Notes: generated from the letters alone by a model not told the origin. Shown: positions 1 through 8,765, counted from the stretch's first letter. The stretch is DNA of 64,000 bases from Mariniflexile litorale (GCF_031128465.2 NZ_CP155618.1:1063501-1127500), one strand, 5' to 3'. Translations and numbers: made by a program.

Positions 1-132
1 GCGGAACATAAAACAGAAACTGTGGAAGGTTTTACTTCCGTTATTTTTCAGCATGAAATAGATCACTTAAATGGTATTTTGTATTTAGACCATTTGAACA
101 AAGAAGTAATTGATGCTAAATCGAAAAATTAA
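1..132 (+). CDS. def: Peptide deformylase, C-terminal end (partial)
   Basis: Only the last 43 codons are present; the gene begins before the window. The reading frame contains FQHEIDHLNGILYLDHL, which fits motif 3 of peptide deformylases (HExDH, with two metal-ligand histidines and the catalytic Glu) followed by the family's usual G-x-L-x-x-D-H-L tail. The enzyme removes the N-formyl group from nascent proteins in the cytoplasm. The stop codon directly abuts the convergent gldC gene. Motifs 1 and 2 cannot be checked, and flavobacteria often carry more than one deformylase paralogue, so the symbol is by family only. Confidence 0.8.
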   Translation, partial: AEHKTETVEGFTSVIFQHEIDHLNGILYLDHLNKEVIDAKSKN

Positions 133-468
133 TTACTTTTTAATCTCCAACTTTTCAGCAAAATAATCGCAGAAATCTTTCATTGTTGCTGTCATTTTTT
201 CGTCTTGAGTAGCCCGGTGAAATGTATCACTCATAGCCACTAGAGTTTGATGAAAAAACAATTTCATTTCATCAACAGGCATATCTTTGGTCCATAAATC
301 AATTCGTAAAGTTTCTTGAACTTTAGAGTCCCAAACCGCTAACATCATTGCTTTAGCTTCTTCATTGGTAATTCCGCCATCCTCAGCCGTCCAATGCAGT
401 TTTTCTGGTACTCTGTTCGCATCAAGTTCTACGGTTAATTCTATTTTGGAGGTAATTGATTTCGACAT
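133..468 (-). CDS. gldC: Gliding motility protein GldC
   Basis: A 111-residue protein with no signal peptide or membrane segment. Size, composition and position directly after gldB match GldC of Flavobacterium johnsoniae. GldC is a small accessory protein that improves gliding motility and is not absolutely required; its biochemical role is unknown. The start codon overlaps the gldB stop codon by one base (TAATG), so the two genes are translationally coupled in one operon. It converges with the upstream deformylase gene with no spacer. The identification rests on recognising the family and on synteny; no catalytic motif is expected. Confidence 0.88.
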   Translation of the reverse strand: MSKSITSKIELTVELDANRVPEKLHWTAEDGGITNEEAKAMMLAVWDSKVQETLRIDLWTKDMPVDEMKLFFHQTLVAMSDTFHRATQDEKMTATMKDFCDYFAEKLEIKK

Positions 469-1448
469 TACTTTCGTGGTTTAAACTTTGAATTATTAAA
501 AATCTCTTCTGAACTTTTTATTAACATATCTTTTATAGATACCTCATTTTGCTGCATATAAGCCTTCACAATTTGCCAGCCAATATATTGCCCTAAACGC
601 CCTGGCGATTCTGCATCAATATCTTCCAAATAAAATTTAGAGAATGGTGCAGGTGTAATAAACCTGCCCGCTAATTTGGTATCGGTGCTAAATAGCAATT
701 CATGCTCAACAAAATAGCGCCAAATATAACTTTCGTTACTTATAGCCCAATCCAGTTGTTCTTTGGTATATCCTATACGTTCTGCTTCAGTTTTAAATGG
801 AATAACCACATCTTTAAAATAAAGTTGTTTTCCAAAGTAAATAAGTTCGTCTAAAAACATTTTTCTTGCTTGCTGATGAATGTATTTTTTAGCATATTCT
901 GTGGATAAATCCACTACTATTTGTTCCTTTTTTAAATCTTCTCTTAAATATTTAGAAATATTTTCATAAAACTCATGATTACTACCTAAATAATTATCTA
1001 ATGCGATAACTACAATAGTATCCGTAATAATGATGCGGTTTCTATAATCGACATCGCTTGTTGTAGTAATAATTCTTGGGGTACGAAACTCAGGAAAATA
1101 ATATTTTAAATGGTTAAATAAAGATTCAATTTCCAACTCGGTAGCATCAATATCTAGAAACGTTTTTTCTACCTCGTTAAATAGTTGTTTTTGCAAGGTG
1201 TCTTGTGCCTTTTGAATCCAGAAAGAATCTGAATATTTTTCTGAAAACATAAACGGGTATGCCCGTTTTAAATCTGGTAAACTTTCATTATTAATTTTAG
1301 CAAATAACAAATCAAATCTTTCAATATGAGCATCTAAATTAATCTTAGCAATGTCATTTTCTAACCCACTCTCCTTTTTACAAGAAAAGACCGTAACCAT
1401 TATGGTCAAAAAAATTAATATATGTTTCCTATAAAACTTAAACGTCAT
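468..1448 (-). CDS. gldB: Gliding motility lipoprotein GldB
   Basis: A 326-residue protein with a lipoprotein signal peptide: basic start, hydrophobic stretch and a lipobox with the acylated Cys at residue 23, followed by KKESG. The rest is soluble and probably periplasmic. Length and the partner gene gldC fit GldB, an essential gliding-motility lipoprotein of F. johnsoniae; known gliding components are linked to the type IX secretion machinery, but GldB's exact task is unclear. It is transcribed divergently from nadE, with a 73-bp intergenic region carrying back-to-back -7 boxes. The divergent nadE neighbour is, to my knowledge, a recurrent flavobacterial arrangement. Confidence 0.9.
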   Translation of the reverse strand: MTFKFYRKHILIFLTIMVTVFSCKKESGLENDIAKINLDAHIERFDLLFAKINNESLPDLKRAYPFMFSEKYSDSFWIQKAQDTLQKQLFNEVEKTFLDIDATELEIESLFNHLKYYFPEFRTPRIITTTSDVDYRNRIIITDTIVVIALDNYLGSNHEFYENISKYLREDLKKEQIVVDLSTEYAKKYIHQQARKMFLDELIYFGKQLYFKDVVIPFKTEAERIGYTKEQLDWAISNESYIWRYFVEHELLFSTDTKLAGRFITPAPFSKFYLEDIDAESPGRLGQYIGWQIVKAYMQQNEVSIKDMLIKSSEEIFNNSKFKPRK

Positions 1449-1475
1449 AAATTTTTATTAATAGAGTGTTTCGTT

Positions 1476-1495
1476 TATTTTTGTTAGCAAAGGTA
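1476..1495. promoter_or_regulatory. Divergent -7 boxes for nadE and gldBC
   Basis: Two matches to the Bacteroidota -7 consensus TAnnTTTG lie head to head. TATTTTTG at 1476-1483 on the plus strand points to nadE, whose ATG is at 1522. TACCTTTG at 1495-1488 on the minus strand points to gldB, whose ATG is at 1448. No convincing -33 TTG is seen at the usual spacing for either. The boxes are only a few bases apart, so the two polymerases would compete for the site. Confidence 0.5.
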
Positions 1496-1521
1496 CAATT
1501 CTTGGATTAAATTCATTTGAA

Positions 1522-2310
1522 ATGCAAACAGAAAAAGTTGTAAATTATATAGTTCATTGGTTAAAAGATTATGCAACCCAAGCAAGGGTAAATGGTTTTG
1601 TTATTGGTATTTCAGGGGGGATAGATTCGGCAGTAACATCTACACTATGCGCTAAAACAGGCCTAGATGTGTTATGTATTGAAATGCCCATCCACCAAGC
1701 CGAAAGCCATGTAACCAGAGCTCAAGAACATATTAAACAATTAAAAGAAAAGTTTGATACTGTAAGCGACACCAGAAGCGATTTAACACCCGTTTTTGAA
1801 GCATTTAAAAACGAAGTGTTTTTTGATGGAGACCAAGCTACTGTTGACATGGCACTAGCAAACACCAGAGCACGCTTACGCATGACAACCCTTTACTATT
1901 ACGCCGGTCTTTATAAGTTATTAGTAGCTGGAACTGGTAATAAAGTAGAAGATTTTGGAGTGGGTTTTTATACAAAATATGGTGATGGTGGAGTGGATTT
2001 AAGTCCTATTGCCGATTTGGTTAAATCTGAAGTTTATGAATTAGGAGATTTTTTAAAAGTACCAGAATCTATTATGAACGCTGCTCCTAGCGACGGACTC
2101 TTTGGAGATGCAAGAAGTGATGAAGACCAAATAGGCGCATCATACCCAGAATTAGAATGGGCTATGAAAATGGATGAAGCGGGTAAACGAGCTGAAGATT
2201 TTACAGGCAGAGAACAAATTGCCTTTAATATATACAAACGATTCAACACTGCCAACAAACATAAGATGATTCCTATACCTATTTGCGAAATTCCTAGTAA
2301 TTTGCTTTAA
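1522..2310 (+). CDS. nadE: NH3-dependent NAD+ synthetase
   Basis: A 262-residue cytoplasmic enzyme for the last step of NAD biosynthesis, amidation of deamido-NAD with ATP. The N-type ATP pyrophosphatase P-loop SGGIDS is at residues 31-36. Further family blocks include NTRARLRM, the VAGTGNKVEDFGVGFYTKYG segment and the DLSPIADLVKSEVYELG segment. There is no N-terminal nitrilase-type glutaminase domain, so it belongs to the short, ammonia-using class. The next gene is co-directional about 100 bp downstream with its own promoter, so nadE is probably monocistronic. The divergent neighbour is gldB. Confidence 0.95.
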   Translation: MQTEKVVNYIVHWLKDYATQARVNGFVIGISGGIDSAVTSTLCAKTGLDVLCIEMPIHQAESHVTRAQEHIKQLKEKFDTVSDTRSDLTPVFEAFKNEVFFDGDQATVDMALANTRARLRMTTLYYYAGLYKLLVAGTGNKVEDFGVGFYTKYGDGGVDLSPIADLVKSEVYELGDFLKVPESIMNAAPSDGLFGDARSDEDQIGASYPELEWAMKMDEAGKRAEDFTGREQIAFNIYKRFNTANKHKMIPIPICEIPSNLL

Positions 2311-2313
2311 ATG

Positions 2314-2344
2314 TTGCAAATTATCTAAAAATATACTACATTTG
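2314..2344 (+). promoter_or_regulatory. Promoter of the response-regulator gene
   Basis: TTG at 2314-2316, a 20-base spacer, and a perfect -7 box TACATTTG at 2337-2344. This is the canonical Bacteroidota arrangement (-33 TTG, -7 TAnnTTTG) and lies just after the nadE stop codon. The gene's ATG is at 2413, leaving a leader of roughly 60 bases. Confidence 0.6.
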
Positions 2345-2412
2345 CAGCAAGCTTAATCTCTCAATTATAATATCTTTCTAACTTAATTATAATAAAAAAA
2401 GCTTTTACAATT

Positions 2413-3045
2413 ATGATAAAATTATTAATAGCAGACAACCACCCTATTACAAGGAAAGGGCTTGAGGTTCTTTTTTCAGCATCTTCTAACATTAAAATTG
2501 TTGCTAGTGTTGACAATGGCGATGCCATTTTAGAATACATCAAAAAAAATCCTGTAGACATTATTTTAACCGAAGCAGATCTTCCTAAACTGAACGGTTT
2601 GACCGTTTTACGTTATTTAAAAAAAGACTATCCAGACGTTAAAACTATTATCTTTAGCGCACAACCTGAAGAAGTATATGCCGTAAATGCCATAAAAGCT
2701 GGTGCTCATGGTTATATACATAAATCAGTTAACGTTATAACAATTAACGAGGCTATTTTAAAAGTTAACGATGGTGGTATTTATTTAAGTAACGATTTAA
2801 CGCAGCAATTAGCATTTGGAAACAGAGTTAACAAAGGCGGATCATTCTACAAAAAACTATCAACCAGAGAAGCAGAAGTTTTAAAACTTTTAACTATTGG
2901 TAGAAAAAACAAAGAAATTTCTAAAGAACTTGATATAAACGAGAAAACAGTTAGTACTTACAAAGCACGTTTAATGCGTAAATTAAAAGTTACTAATCTG
3001 GTAGATTTAGTTAATCAAGCAAAGCTTAACGAATCGTTGCTATAA
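2413..3045 (+). CDS. LuxR/NarL-type response regulator, atypical receiver
   Basis: A 210-residue protein with an N-terminal CheY-like receiver (about residues 1-120) and a C-terminal LuxR-type helix-turn-helix (about 145-205; KLSTREAEVLKLLTIGRKNK, then EISKELDINEKTVSTYKARL). In the receiver the acidic pocket (A7-D8-N9) and the conserved Lys (K104 in GYIHKS) are present. The phospho-acceptor position, normally the Asp in a LxDxxMP context, reads LTEADLPKLNG, placing Glu at residue 54. The protein may therefore be constitutively active or phosphorylation-independent. The 3' end overlaps the convergent dnaG by 6 bp. No sensor kinase gene is nearby. Confidence 0.88.
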   Translation: MIKLLIADNHPITRKGLEVLFSASSNIKIVASVDNGDAILEYIKKNPVDIILTEADLPKLNGLTVLRYLKKDYPDVKTIIFSAQPEEVYAVNAIKAGAHGYIHKSVNVITINEAILKVNDGGIYLSNDLTQQLAFGNRVNKGGSFYKKLSTREAEVLKLLTIGRKNKEISKELDINEKTVSTYKARLMRKLKVTNLVDLVNQAKLNESLL

Positions 3046-4998
3046 TACACGATTAAGTTTTCTAGACAACAACATTTTTAGACCCGAATAGTCTTTTACT
3101 TCTTCAAGTATATTTCTATTCGTGTCTATTTTGTTTTGTAAGGTTTCCTGTTGAAATTCTTTCACCTTTTGGTCTATTAAAAAACAACGAAGGCTTAATA
3201 TAGTTTCACTTACCAATTGGGCCACACTATGTGTTTTTTCTTTGGGAAAGATGTTCATACGTTGCCAATTATCTAATGCATACCGCTCATCTTCCATTAA
3301 AATATGAGTGATTTCATTACCCATTTCGGCATCTACAGAATTTATAAAGTTTTTTAGCTCAAACTCTGGATTTTGGTTTAAGGTATCCATAATGGTGTGA
3401 TACAAGGTTTTAAATTGCGGATTGGAAAATTCCATCTCATCATCTTGAAGGTCTAAAAACACTTTTTCGAACACTTTAACTTGATGGATAACTGGTTCTA
3501 AAACCAATTCGTTTTTATCATTTTCTTTCAACACCAAATCTTCAAAATCTTCAGTTCTGTTTCCATAAAGTAACAACACTTCAATTATTTTTCGTTCTAA
3601 GATATACTGAACATTTACTTTTTCAACTGGCTGTTCATGCTTAATAACTTGAAATGCTTTTTGTTCGGCTTTAAATTGTTTATTCTCTTCCTGAGAGTCC
3701 TTTTTATTAATCTGCGCCAGCGTACTAAACAATACTTCCTCACTAATATCCATAATTCTGGCACATTCCTGAATATAGATTTCTTTTTTAATATGGTCTG
3801 GAATTTTTGAAATACTATTAACAATATCTCTTACGGTATCTGCTTTTTTTATAGGATCATTTTTAGACTCTTCAAATAAAACAGAAGCTTTAAATTGAAT
3901 AAAATCTTTAGAGTTTTGAGATAAATAAGCAGCCAATTCTTCCAAAGTATTCTGTCTGGCAAAACTGTCGGGGTCTTCACCTTCGGGAAATGTACAAACT
4001 TTTACATTCATACCTTGTTCCAGAATTAAATCAATCCCTCTTAAGGATGCTCGCATACCTGCAGCATCACCATCAAAAAGCACCGTAATATTTTTTGTAA
4101 GTCTGTTTATTAAGCGAATTTGTTCGGATGTTAAAGCGGTGCCTGACGAAGATACCACATTTGTAATACCTGTTTGATGAAACTGAATCACATCAGTATA
4201 GCCTTCAACCAAAAAGCAGTTATCTTCTTTGGCGATACTTTGTTTAGCATGATAAATTCCATACAACACATTACTTTTATGGTAAATATCACTTTCGGGT
4301 GAATTTACATATTTAGCCGCTTTTTTATCGCTGGTTAAAATACGTCCTCCGTACCCCAAAACACGCCCGCTCATACTTTTTATAGGAAACATAACGCGTC
4401 CTTTAAACCTATCGAAACGTTTATCTTCTTTTACAATAGTAAGTCCAGTTTTTTCTAAATAATCGATGTTATAGCCTTGTTTTAAAGCTTCGTCTGTAAA
4501 GGCCTGCCATTCGTCAAGCGAGTAACCCAAATCGAATTTCTTAATAGTTTCATCAGTAAAGCCACGTTCTTTAAAATAACTTAAACCTATCGATTTCCCT
4601 TGATCTGTTTTATGCAGTATCTTTTGAAAATAGGTGTTTGCAAATTCACTTACCAAATACAAGCTTTCCCGTTCGCTCGCTTTTTCTTTTTGCTCGTTAC
4701 TTTGTTCGGTTTCTTCTATTTCAATATTATACTTTTTAGCCAAGTATTTTATGGCTTCAGGATAAGTAAAATGCTCATGTTCCATTAAAAACGATACCGC
4801 CGTACCTCCTTTTCCTGTTGAAAAGTCTTTCCATATTTGCTTTACGGGCGATACCATAAAACTAGGCGAACGCTCCTCGCTAAACGGACTCAAACCTTTG
4901 AAGTTACTACCCGATTTTTTGAGTTGCACAAAATCGCCAATAACCTCCTCTACACGGGCGGTTTCAAAAACTAAATCTATGGATGCTGGTGATATCAA
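3040..4998 (-). CDS. dnaG: DNA primase DnaG
   Basis: A 652-residue primase that makes RNA primers for replication with the DnaB helicase. The order is an N-terminal region equivalent to the zinc-binding domain (about 35-65), the catalytic core with a TOPRIM fold (EGYTDV, and DGDAAGMRASLRG for metal binding), and a C-terminal helicase-interaction region. The usual Cys/His zinc ligands are absent: the motif reads GLSPFSEERSPSF and later KDFSTGKGG where other primases have CPFHxEKxPSF and CFGCG. From memory this is a trait of flavobacterial primases and not damage. The start is a TTG codon, giving the expected family start (M)ISPASIDLVFE; no nearby ATG fits. Confidence 0.93.
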   Translation of the reverse strand: MISPASIDLVFETARVEEVIGDFVQLKKSGSNFKGLSPFSEERSPSFMVSPVKQIWKDFSTGKGGTAVSFLMEHEHFTYPEAIKYLAKKYNIEIEETEQSNEQKEKASERESLYLVSEFANTYFQKILHKTDQGKSIGLSYFKERGFTDETIKKFDLGYSLDEWQAFTDEALKQGYNIDYLEKTGLTIVKEDKRFDRFKGRVMFPIKSMSGRVLGYGGRILTSDKKAAKYVNSPESDIYHKSNVLYGIYHAKQSIAKEDNCFLVEGYTDVIQFHQTGITNVVSSSGTALTSEQIRLINRLTKNITVLFDGDAAGMRASLRGIDLILEQGMNVKVCTFPEGEDPDSFARQNTLEELAAYLSQNSKDFIQFKASVLFEESKNDPIKKADTVRDIVNSISKIPDHIKKEIYIQECARIMDISEEVLFSTLAQINKKDSQEENKQFKAEQKAFQVIKHEQPVEKVNVQYILERKIIEVLLLYGNRTEDFEDLVLKENDKNELVLEPVIHQVKVFEKVFLDLQDDEMEFSNPQFKTLYHTIMDTLNQNPEFELKNFINSVDAEMGNEITHILMEDERYALDNWQRMNIFPKEKTHSVAQLVSETILSLRCFLIDQKVKEFQQETLQNKIDTNRNILEEVKDYSGLKMLLSRKLNRVL

Positions 4999-5120
4999 TT
5001 AAAGAGGAGATTATAATTAAAATGTAAAGGTAATTATAAACTATTGATTATTGAAATTTACATTTTTAGGAAGTTTGAATTTGTGGGAAAAAAGAACTAA
5101 CTTCGTTTGACAACTGAACT

Positions 5121-5152
5121 GATAAAGTTCATAAAACGGAACTTTATCTTTG
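5121..5152 (+). promoter_or_regulatory. Promoter overlapped by a perfect 10-bp inverted repeat
   Basis: GATAAAGTTC at 5121-5130 and its exact reverse complement GAACTTTATC at 5139-5148 are separated by 8 bases. The right arm overlaps a perfect -7 box, TATCTTTG at 5145-5152. No -33 TTG sits at the right distance. The layout suggests an operator for a dimeric regulator controlling the 118-residue protein downstream. A transcribed hairpin is less likely because the repeat lies upstream of the expected start site. Confidence 0.5.
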
Positions 5153-5194
5153 TATTAGCATTCATTGCACAACGCACTCAAAACCATAAAACAA

Positions 5195-5551
5195 ATGAAA
5201 AAAGTATTTGGATTTCAAATTTCTATAAATGGTAAAGAAATATGTCGAGCTGGATTTGAAAATGAAAACTCCATAGTTACCTGTATTTTAGATTCTATAA
5301 GAAGAGAAAAGGACAGTTCAGAAAAATTAAATATTTTAGTTAGCGGATTAAATTCGGACACTCATCAACATGCTGATTGGTTTAGAAATAAATTAGAGGA
5401 AGGAGATAAAATTTCTATAGAAATAATATCTAACAATTTTGATTCTCCCATTTCAATAGGAAAAGCTTACTCCAAAAAAGATATATTAACTCAAAAATTA
5501 AAATCGTACCACAAATTAAAAGAAGAGTTAAAAGATTATTTAGAAGAATAA
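5195..5551 (+). CDS. Hypothetical protein, 118 residues
   Basis: I do not recognise this family. The chosen start is the ATG at 5195 (MKKVFGFQISINGKEICRAG); a TTG 30 bases upstream would add ten residues but is less likely. The protein is soluble, with an N-terminal half that looks like beta strands, a central SGLNSDTHQHADWF segment, a GDKISIEI strand and a Lys-rich helical tail (KLKSYHKLKEELKDYLEE). There is no signal peptide. It stands alone between dnaG (divergent) and a lipoprotein gene (convergent). The promoter with an overlapping inverted repeat suggests regulated expression. A small immunity-like or stress protein is possible but unsupported. Confidence 0.65.
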   Translation: MKKVFGFQISINGKEICRAGFENENSIVTCILDSIRREKDSSEKLNILVSGLNSDTHQHADWFRNKLEEGDKISIEIISNNFDSPISIGKAYSKKDILTQKLKSYHKLKEELKDYLEE

Positions 5552-5802
5552 AAAGCTGCCTGAATTTACTCAAACGTCGAATTACTGGAAAGCAAAATTA
5601 AACCTAATAATCTGAACTCAAAAAAATAACGAAATGACAATAAAGCCTTATATAAAAGCGGCTATTTTTAGCTAATACTAAGTCGCTTACTTGTTTACCA
5701 ACTTCTGTTTTTCCTTCGGAAAACCCTCGATCACTAACACGCAACTTTCCAAAATAAACGTTAACGAAAATAGGACTCGTTCAACAATTTACTACACGCT
5801 GC

Positions 5803-7074
5803 TTATTGAGGCCTAAAAAACAACGTATACAAGGTGCCTGTACCTCCAGCTCCTCCTCCAAAGTTTACAGCTATAGATCCATCGTCTTTTAAATCACCTC
5901 CAAAAGAAATAGAACGAGAAAAACGTTCTTCTGATTCCAAATTTAGCCCAAAACCACCATCGGTATTATTAATTCTACTAAAGCCCTTAATTGTTTTATT
6001 AGCATTTAAATAAAGTACATACCCCCAACCTTCATATTGTTGATTGGCTCCTGTAATTAAATCGGGAATGCCATCCCCATCCATATCGCCGGCTGCACAC
6101 ATAGCATGCCCAAAATTAGCACCAGCCGTTCCATTAGGGTTGGCATCTGCAACTAGTTCATCTGTAAAACCATTTAAGCCTTCAGCCAATTTAACTTTAG
6201 ACACCACATTGTAATTTAGCTTATCTAAAGAAAGGATCCATACAGCTCCTCTACCACCATCAGACATAAAGGCACCAACTGCTAATTCTTTAGTACCATC
6301 GTTATCCAAATCGCCTAGCATAGCAACTTCTCTCCCTCCAAATTGGTCGCCATCTTCAAGCCCAGTTCCAAAACCACCTTGGGTAGAACTGATAGTCACT
6401 TTATTGGCATATATAACTTCGGAAGCACTGTTTAAAAATAGGATATCAATAGCACCTCGACTACTTCCCCCATCGTTAGACCCTGGAACGCACGCTACCA
6501 AATCTATTCTACCATCTCCATTTAAGTCTCCAATAGCTGATAATCCATTCGCGATAATGTTGTTATTTTTAACATAATCTTTAACCGTACCATTTGCATT
6601 TAAATGAATAATATACAAAGCGTTATTGGGTGGTACTGGGGATGCTACAGCAATGTCTGGAATGCCATCACCATCATAGTCTCCAATACCTGCTACACCA
6701 TAACCAAAAAAGTTTCCTGCATTTAAAACCTCAGTAAAACCACCTTCAAGCATGGATATCTTCTGGCTCGATTGCACCGTTCCATTAGTATTCATAAATA
6801 AAACATACACAGCGCCAGCATCTATTGCCCCATCATCATCGGAACGTGCACCCACAACAAAATCGATAATTCCATCGCCATTAACATCTCCTATTTTATC
6901 ATGATCTCTTCCAAACCGATCGCCGCTTTCTAAATTAGCTACTGAGTTTCCATTTATGGTTATAAATCCTTCTGGTTGATACCATAATGTTTTTGAACTA
7001 GTTTCAATTGAATTCTCTTTTTTACTGCAACTCATTACAATTAGTAAAACGGAAAGTATTGATATTATTTTCAT
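5803..7074 (-). CDS. FG-GAP / integrin-alpha-like repeat lipoprotein
   Basis: A 423-residue lipoprotein with a signal peptide ending in the lipobox VMSC (Cys about 16). The mature part consists of repeated FG-GAP-like blades with Ca-binding DxNxDGxxD loops: IGDVNGDGIIDFVVGA, IGDYDGDGIPDIAVA, IGDLNGDGRIDLVA, LGDLDNDGTKELAVGA and AGDMDGDGIPDLITGA. These repeats form beta-propellers in integrin-alpha and similar cell-surface proteins. It is probably exposed in the periplasm or on the cell surface, with a role in adhesion or binding of surface polymers. It is a single gene with no clear operon partner, and no T9SS C-terminal sorting domain is evident. The ligand is unknown. Confidence 0.85.
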   Translation of the reverse strand: MKIISILSVLLIVMSCSKKENSIETSSKTLWYQPEGFITINGNSVANLESGDRFGRDHDKIGDVNGDGIIDFVVGARSDDDGAIDAGAVYVLFMNTNGTVQSSQKISMLEGGFTEVLNAGNFFGYGVAGIGDYDGDGIPDIAVASPVPPNNALYIIHLNANGTVKDYVKNNNIIANGLSAIGDLNGDGRIDLVACVPGSNDGGSSRGAIDILFLNSASEVIYANKVTISSTQGGFGTGLEDGDQFGGREVAMLGDLDNDGTKELAVGAFMSDGGRGAVWILSLDKLNYNVVSKVKLAEGLNGFTDELVADANPNGTAGANFGHAMCAAGDMDGDGIPDLITGANQQYEGWGYVLYLNANKTIKGFSRINNTDGGFGLNLESEERFSRSISFGGDLKDDGSIAVNFGGGAGGTGTLYTLFFRPQ

Positions 7075-7207
7075 GTATGCTTTAATTTACTCTTGGACTG
7101 CTATTAAACTTAATGGTTTAATGAATAAGGTTCTATAAAAGTTTATTTCAAAATAATAAGCGAGGTAGAAAACATTTAAAACTGTTAGTAATATATAGTA
7201 CTTTTAT

Positions 7208-7260
7208 GACGGGTCAAAACCATAGTTCACCCATAGATACTTCGTAGATACTGTATAGTT
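7208..7260 (+). repeat. GACGGGTCA / CGTAGATACT dispersed repeat, copy 1
   Basis: GACGGGTCA (7208-7216) is followed some 25 bases later by TAGATACTTCGTAGATACT. The same two words recur in the same order at 39053-39115, inside the relic island, so this is a dispersed intergenic element. Its function is unknown. Confidence 0.5.
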
Positions 7261-7560
7261 ATAGCATGGTTATATTATGGTTATAGTAAGTAAGATAATT
7301 ATAATCTCATCCAAATCAAGTTACAACTAACATATTTAATATAGATATTAACCTAAGTGATATGCCTATTAACAATGCTGAATTTTAGTAACAAATAATT
7401 ATCCTAATACCCTAAGCCTTATTTGAACCTTGAAGCTGTTAAAATTAAATAAAATCTCGCAATATTACAGTAACTAATTGATAATTAAAATTTTATTAAT
7501 AAAACATCAGCTTAATACTATTTATAAACTTACTTTGCTAACAGGGTTATTACATGTCAA

Positions 7561-7620
7561 ATTGAGCTTGTCGAAATATTCTAACCGAGTGATAATAAAA
7601 ATCGGTTTCAACAAGCTTAA
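7561..7620. repeat. REP-like imperfect palindrome
   Basis: The left arm TTGAGCTTGTCGAAA (7562-7576) pairs with TTTCAACAAGCTTAA (7606-7620) at 13 of 15 positions, with G-U wobble at the other two. An inner perfect stem AACCGA / TCGGTT (7583-7588 and 7602-7607) closes a 13-base loop. The words TTGAGCTTGTCGAAA and its complement are frequent in flavobacterial intergenic DNA, as far as I know. Confidence 0.55.
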
Positions 7621-7673
7621 CCTAACAAGGTAAATAAAAGCGTGGTTCAGACAGCCTCTAGCTTTTCGTTTGA

Positions 7674-8765
7674 CTAATCCATATCAAACCTCAAACCAAC
7701 GGAAATATTATTTTGTTTGATGGTTTGATCTTTAAAAATGGGGGATAAATCGTATTTAACGTAAAGCGCCACCTGATCAAAAGCAATATAACTACTCAAA
7801 CCATAAACAAGGTTACTGGTATTAAAGCTTTGTTTTTCCTTGTCTTTTTTACGATTACCATCTATTTCGTATTTTAATTTTTGGCGTGTGCCTATGTTAA
7901 ATCCGCCATAACCACCAATACCAATTTTAAATTGATTATCGGTTGAATATCTAAAATAATCATCCTTCTCTATTTTTTTGGAAGGCCCAAATTCAAAATG
8001 CACAGGAAACACTAAATTGGTAATAGCTAATTTTGATTTTTTTAAATTTTCAGGAAATTCCTCTAACAGAGTTTGCTCTCCTTGCTGAACAAAGTATTGG
8101 TTATCGGTTGGTTTTAAACCATTAAATTGAAAAGAATACCCGTATTTTAAACGCATAAAGTTTGATTCTTTAAAAACACGCGTTTTCCAAGCCCACCCTA
8201 TTTCAAAAAAACGAGAACCTCCAAATTTATAAGGTGAATCGTCTAGTTTTCCACCTTCAATAATAGCATTGTTTAAACCAAAGGCCAATACAAAGTCGCT
8301 AGCCGTTCGTAAATCATACTTTCTTTTCTTTGGTTTATCATCTTCTTCTTTACCAAAAAAAACAAACTTATCTTCTCCTCCTTCACCTCCCCCAATTCTA
8401 AAAATATTAGGCGATGGTTTTTCCTCGCTGGTTTGGTAACCATCTTCATTACGTTCTAAAAGTGCAATTTTATTATCAATGATATCGATTCGATTTTCAA
8501 TATTTAAGGCACGTTTTTGGGCTGCTTCTTTTTTTAAAATTTCAGCTTCGGCACTTGTTATCACTCCACTTGACAATCGTTTATTAATAGCTTCGACCTC
8601 TACTTTTAAAAACTCACGTTCTTCATTTTGAATGTGTTCTTTAGTAGTTCTCAAATTGGCTATTTTGTCTTTATTATTTCCTTTTTGAAGTGTGTCTTGT
8701 GCATTCATGACTTGCACACTTAGGCATAGTATTACCTGTACTAAATACTTTGTAATTGTTTGCAT
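7674..8765 (-). CDS. Outer-membrane beta-barrel protein of a sigma/anti-sigma module
   Basis: A 363-residue protein with a signal peptide (MQTITKYLVQVILCLSVQV, cleaved after NAQ). Residues about 28-110 form a charged, probably coiled-coil region (KEHIQNEEREFLKVEVEAINK and similar). A Gly-rich linker (FRIGGGEGGEDKF) and a C-terminal half of alternating polar and aromatic strands follow, ending GLRFDMD, as in PorT-like or OmpA-like barrels. It follows the sigma factor and a membrane anti-sigma-like gene on the same strand, so it may be a target or output of that regulatory pair. The exact family name is not known to me, and the barrel call is from sequence pattern only. Confidence 0.65.
   Translation of the reverse strand: MQTITKYLVQVILCLSVQVMNAQDTLQKGNNKDKIANLRTTKEHIQNEEREFLKVEVEAINKRLSSGVITSAEAEILKKEAAQKRALNIENRIDIIDNKIALLERNEDGYQTSEEKPSPNIFRIGGGEGGEDKFVFFGKEEDDKPKKRKYDLRTASDFVLAFGLNNAIIEGGKLDDSPYKFGGSRFFEIGWAWKTRVFKESNFMRLKYGYSFQFNGLKPTDNQYFVQQGEQTLLEEFPENLKKSKLAITNLVFPVHFEFGPSKKIEKDDYFRYSTDNQFKIGIGGYGGFNIGTRQKLKYEIDGNRKKDKEKQSFNTSNLVYGLSSYIAFDQVALYVKYDLSPIFKDQTIKQNNISVGLRFDMD

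Larger units (their letters stand above)
7075..7673. other. Intergenic region with two repeat signatures
   Basis: 599 bases without a credible gene. It is very AT-rich. It holds a GACGGGTCA / CGTAG-type repeat near 7208-7260 and a REP-like palindrome at 7561-7620, both listed separately. A run of GGTTATA-like words lies at about 7266-7290. No good -7 box was found for the flanking lipoprotein gene. Confidence 0.5.
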
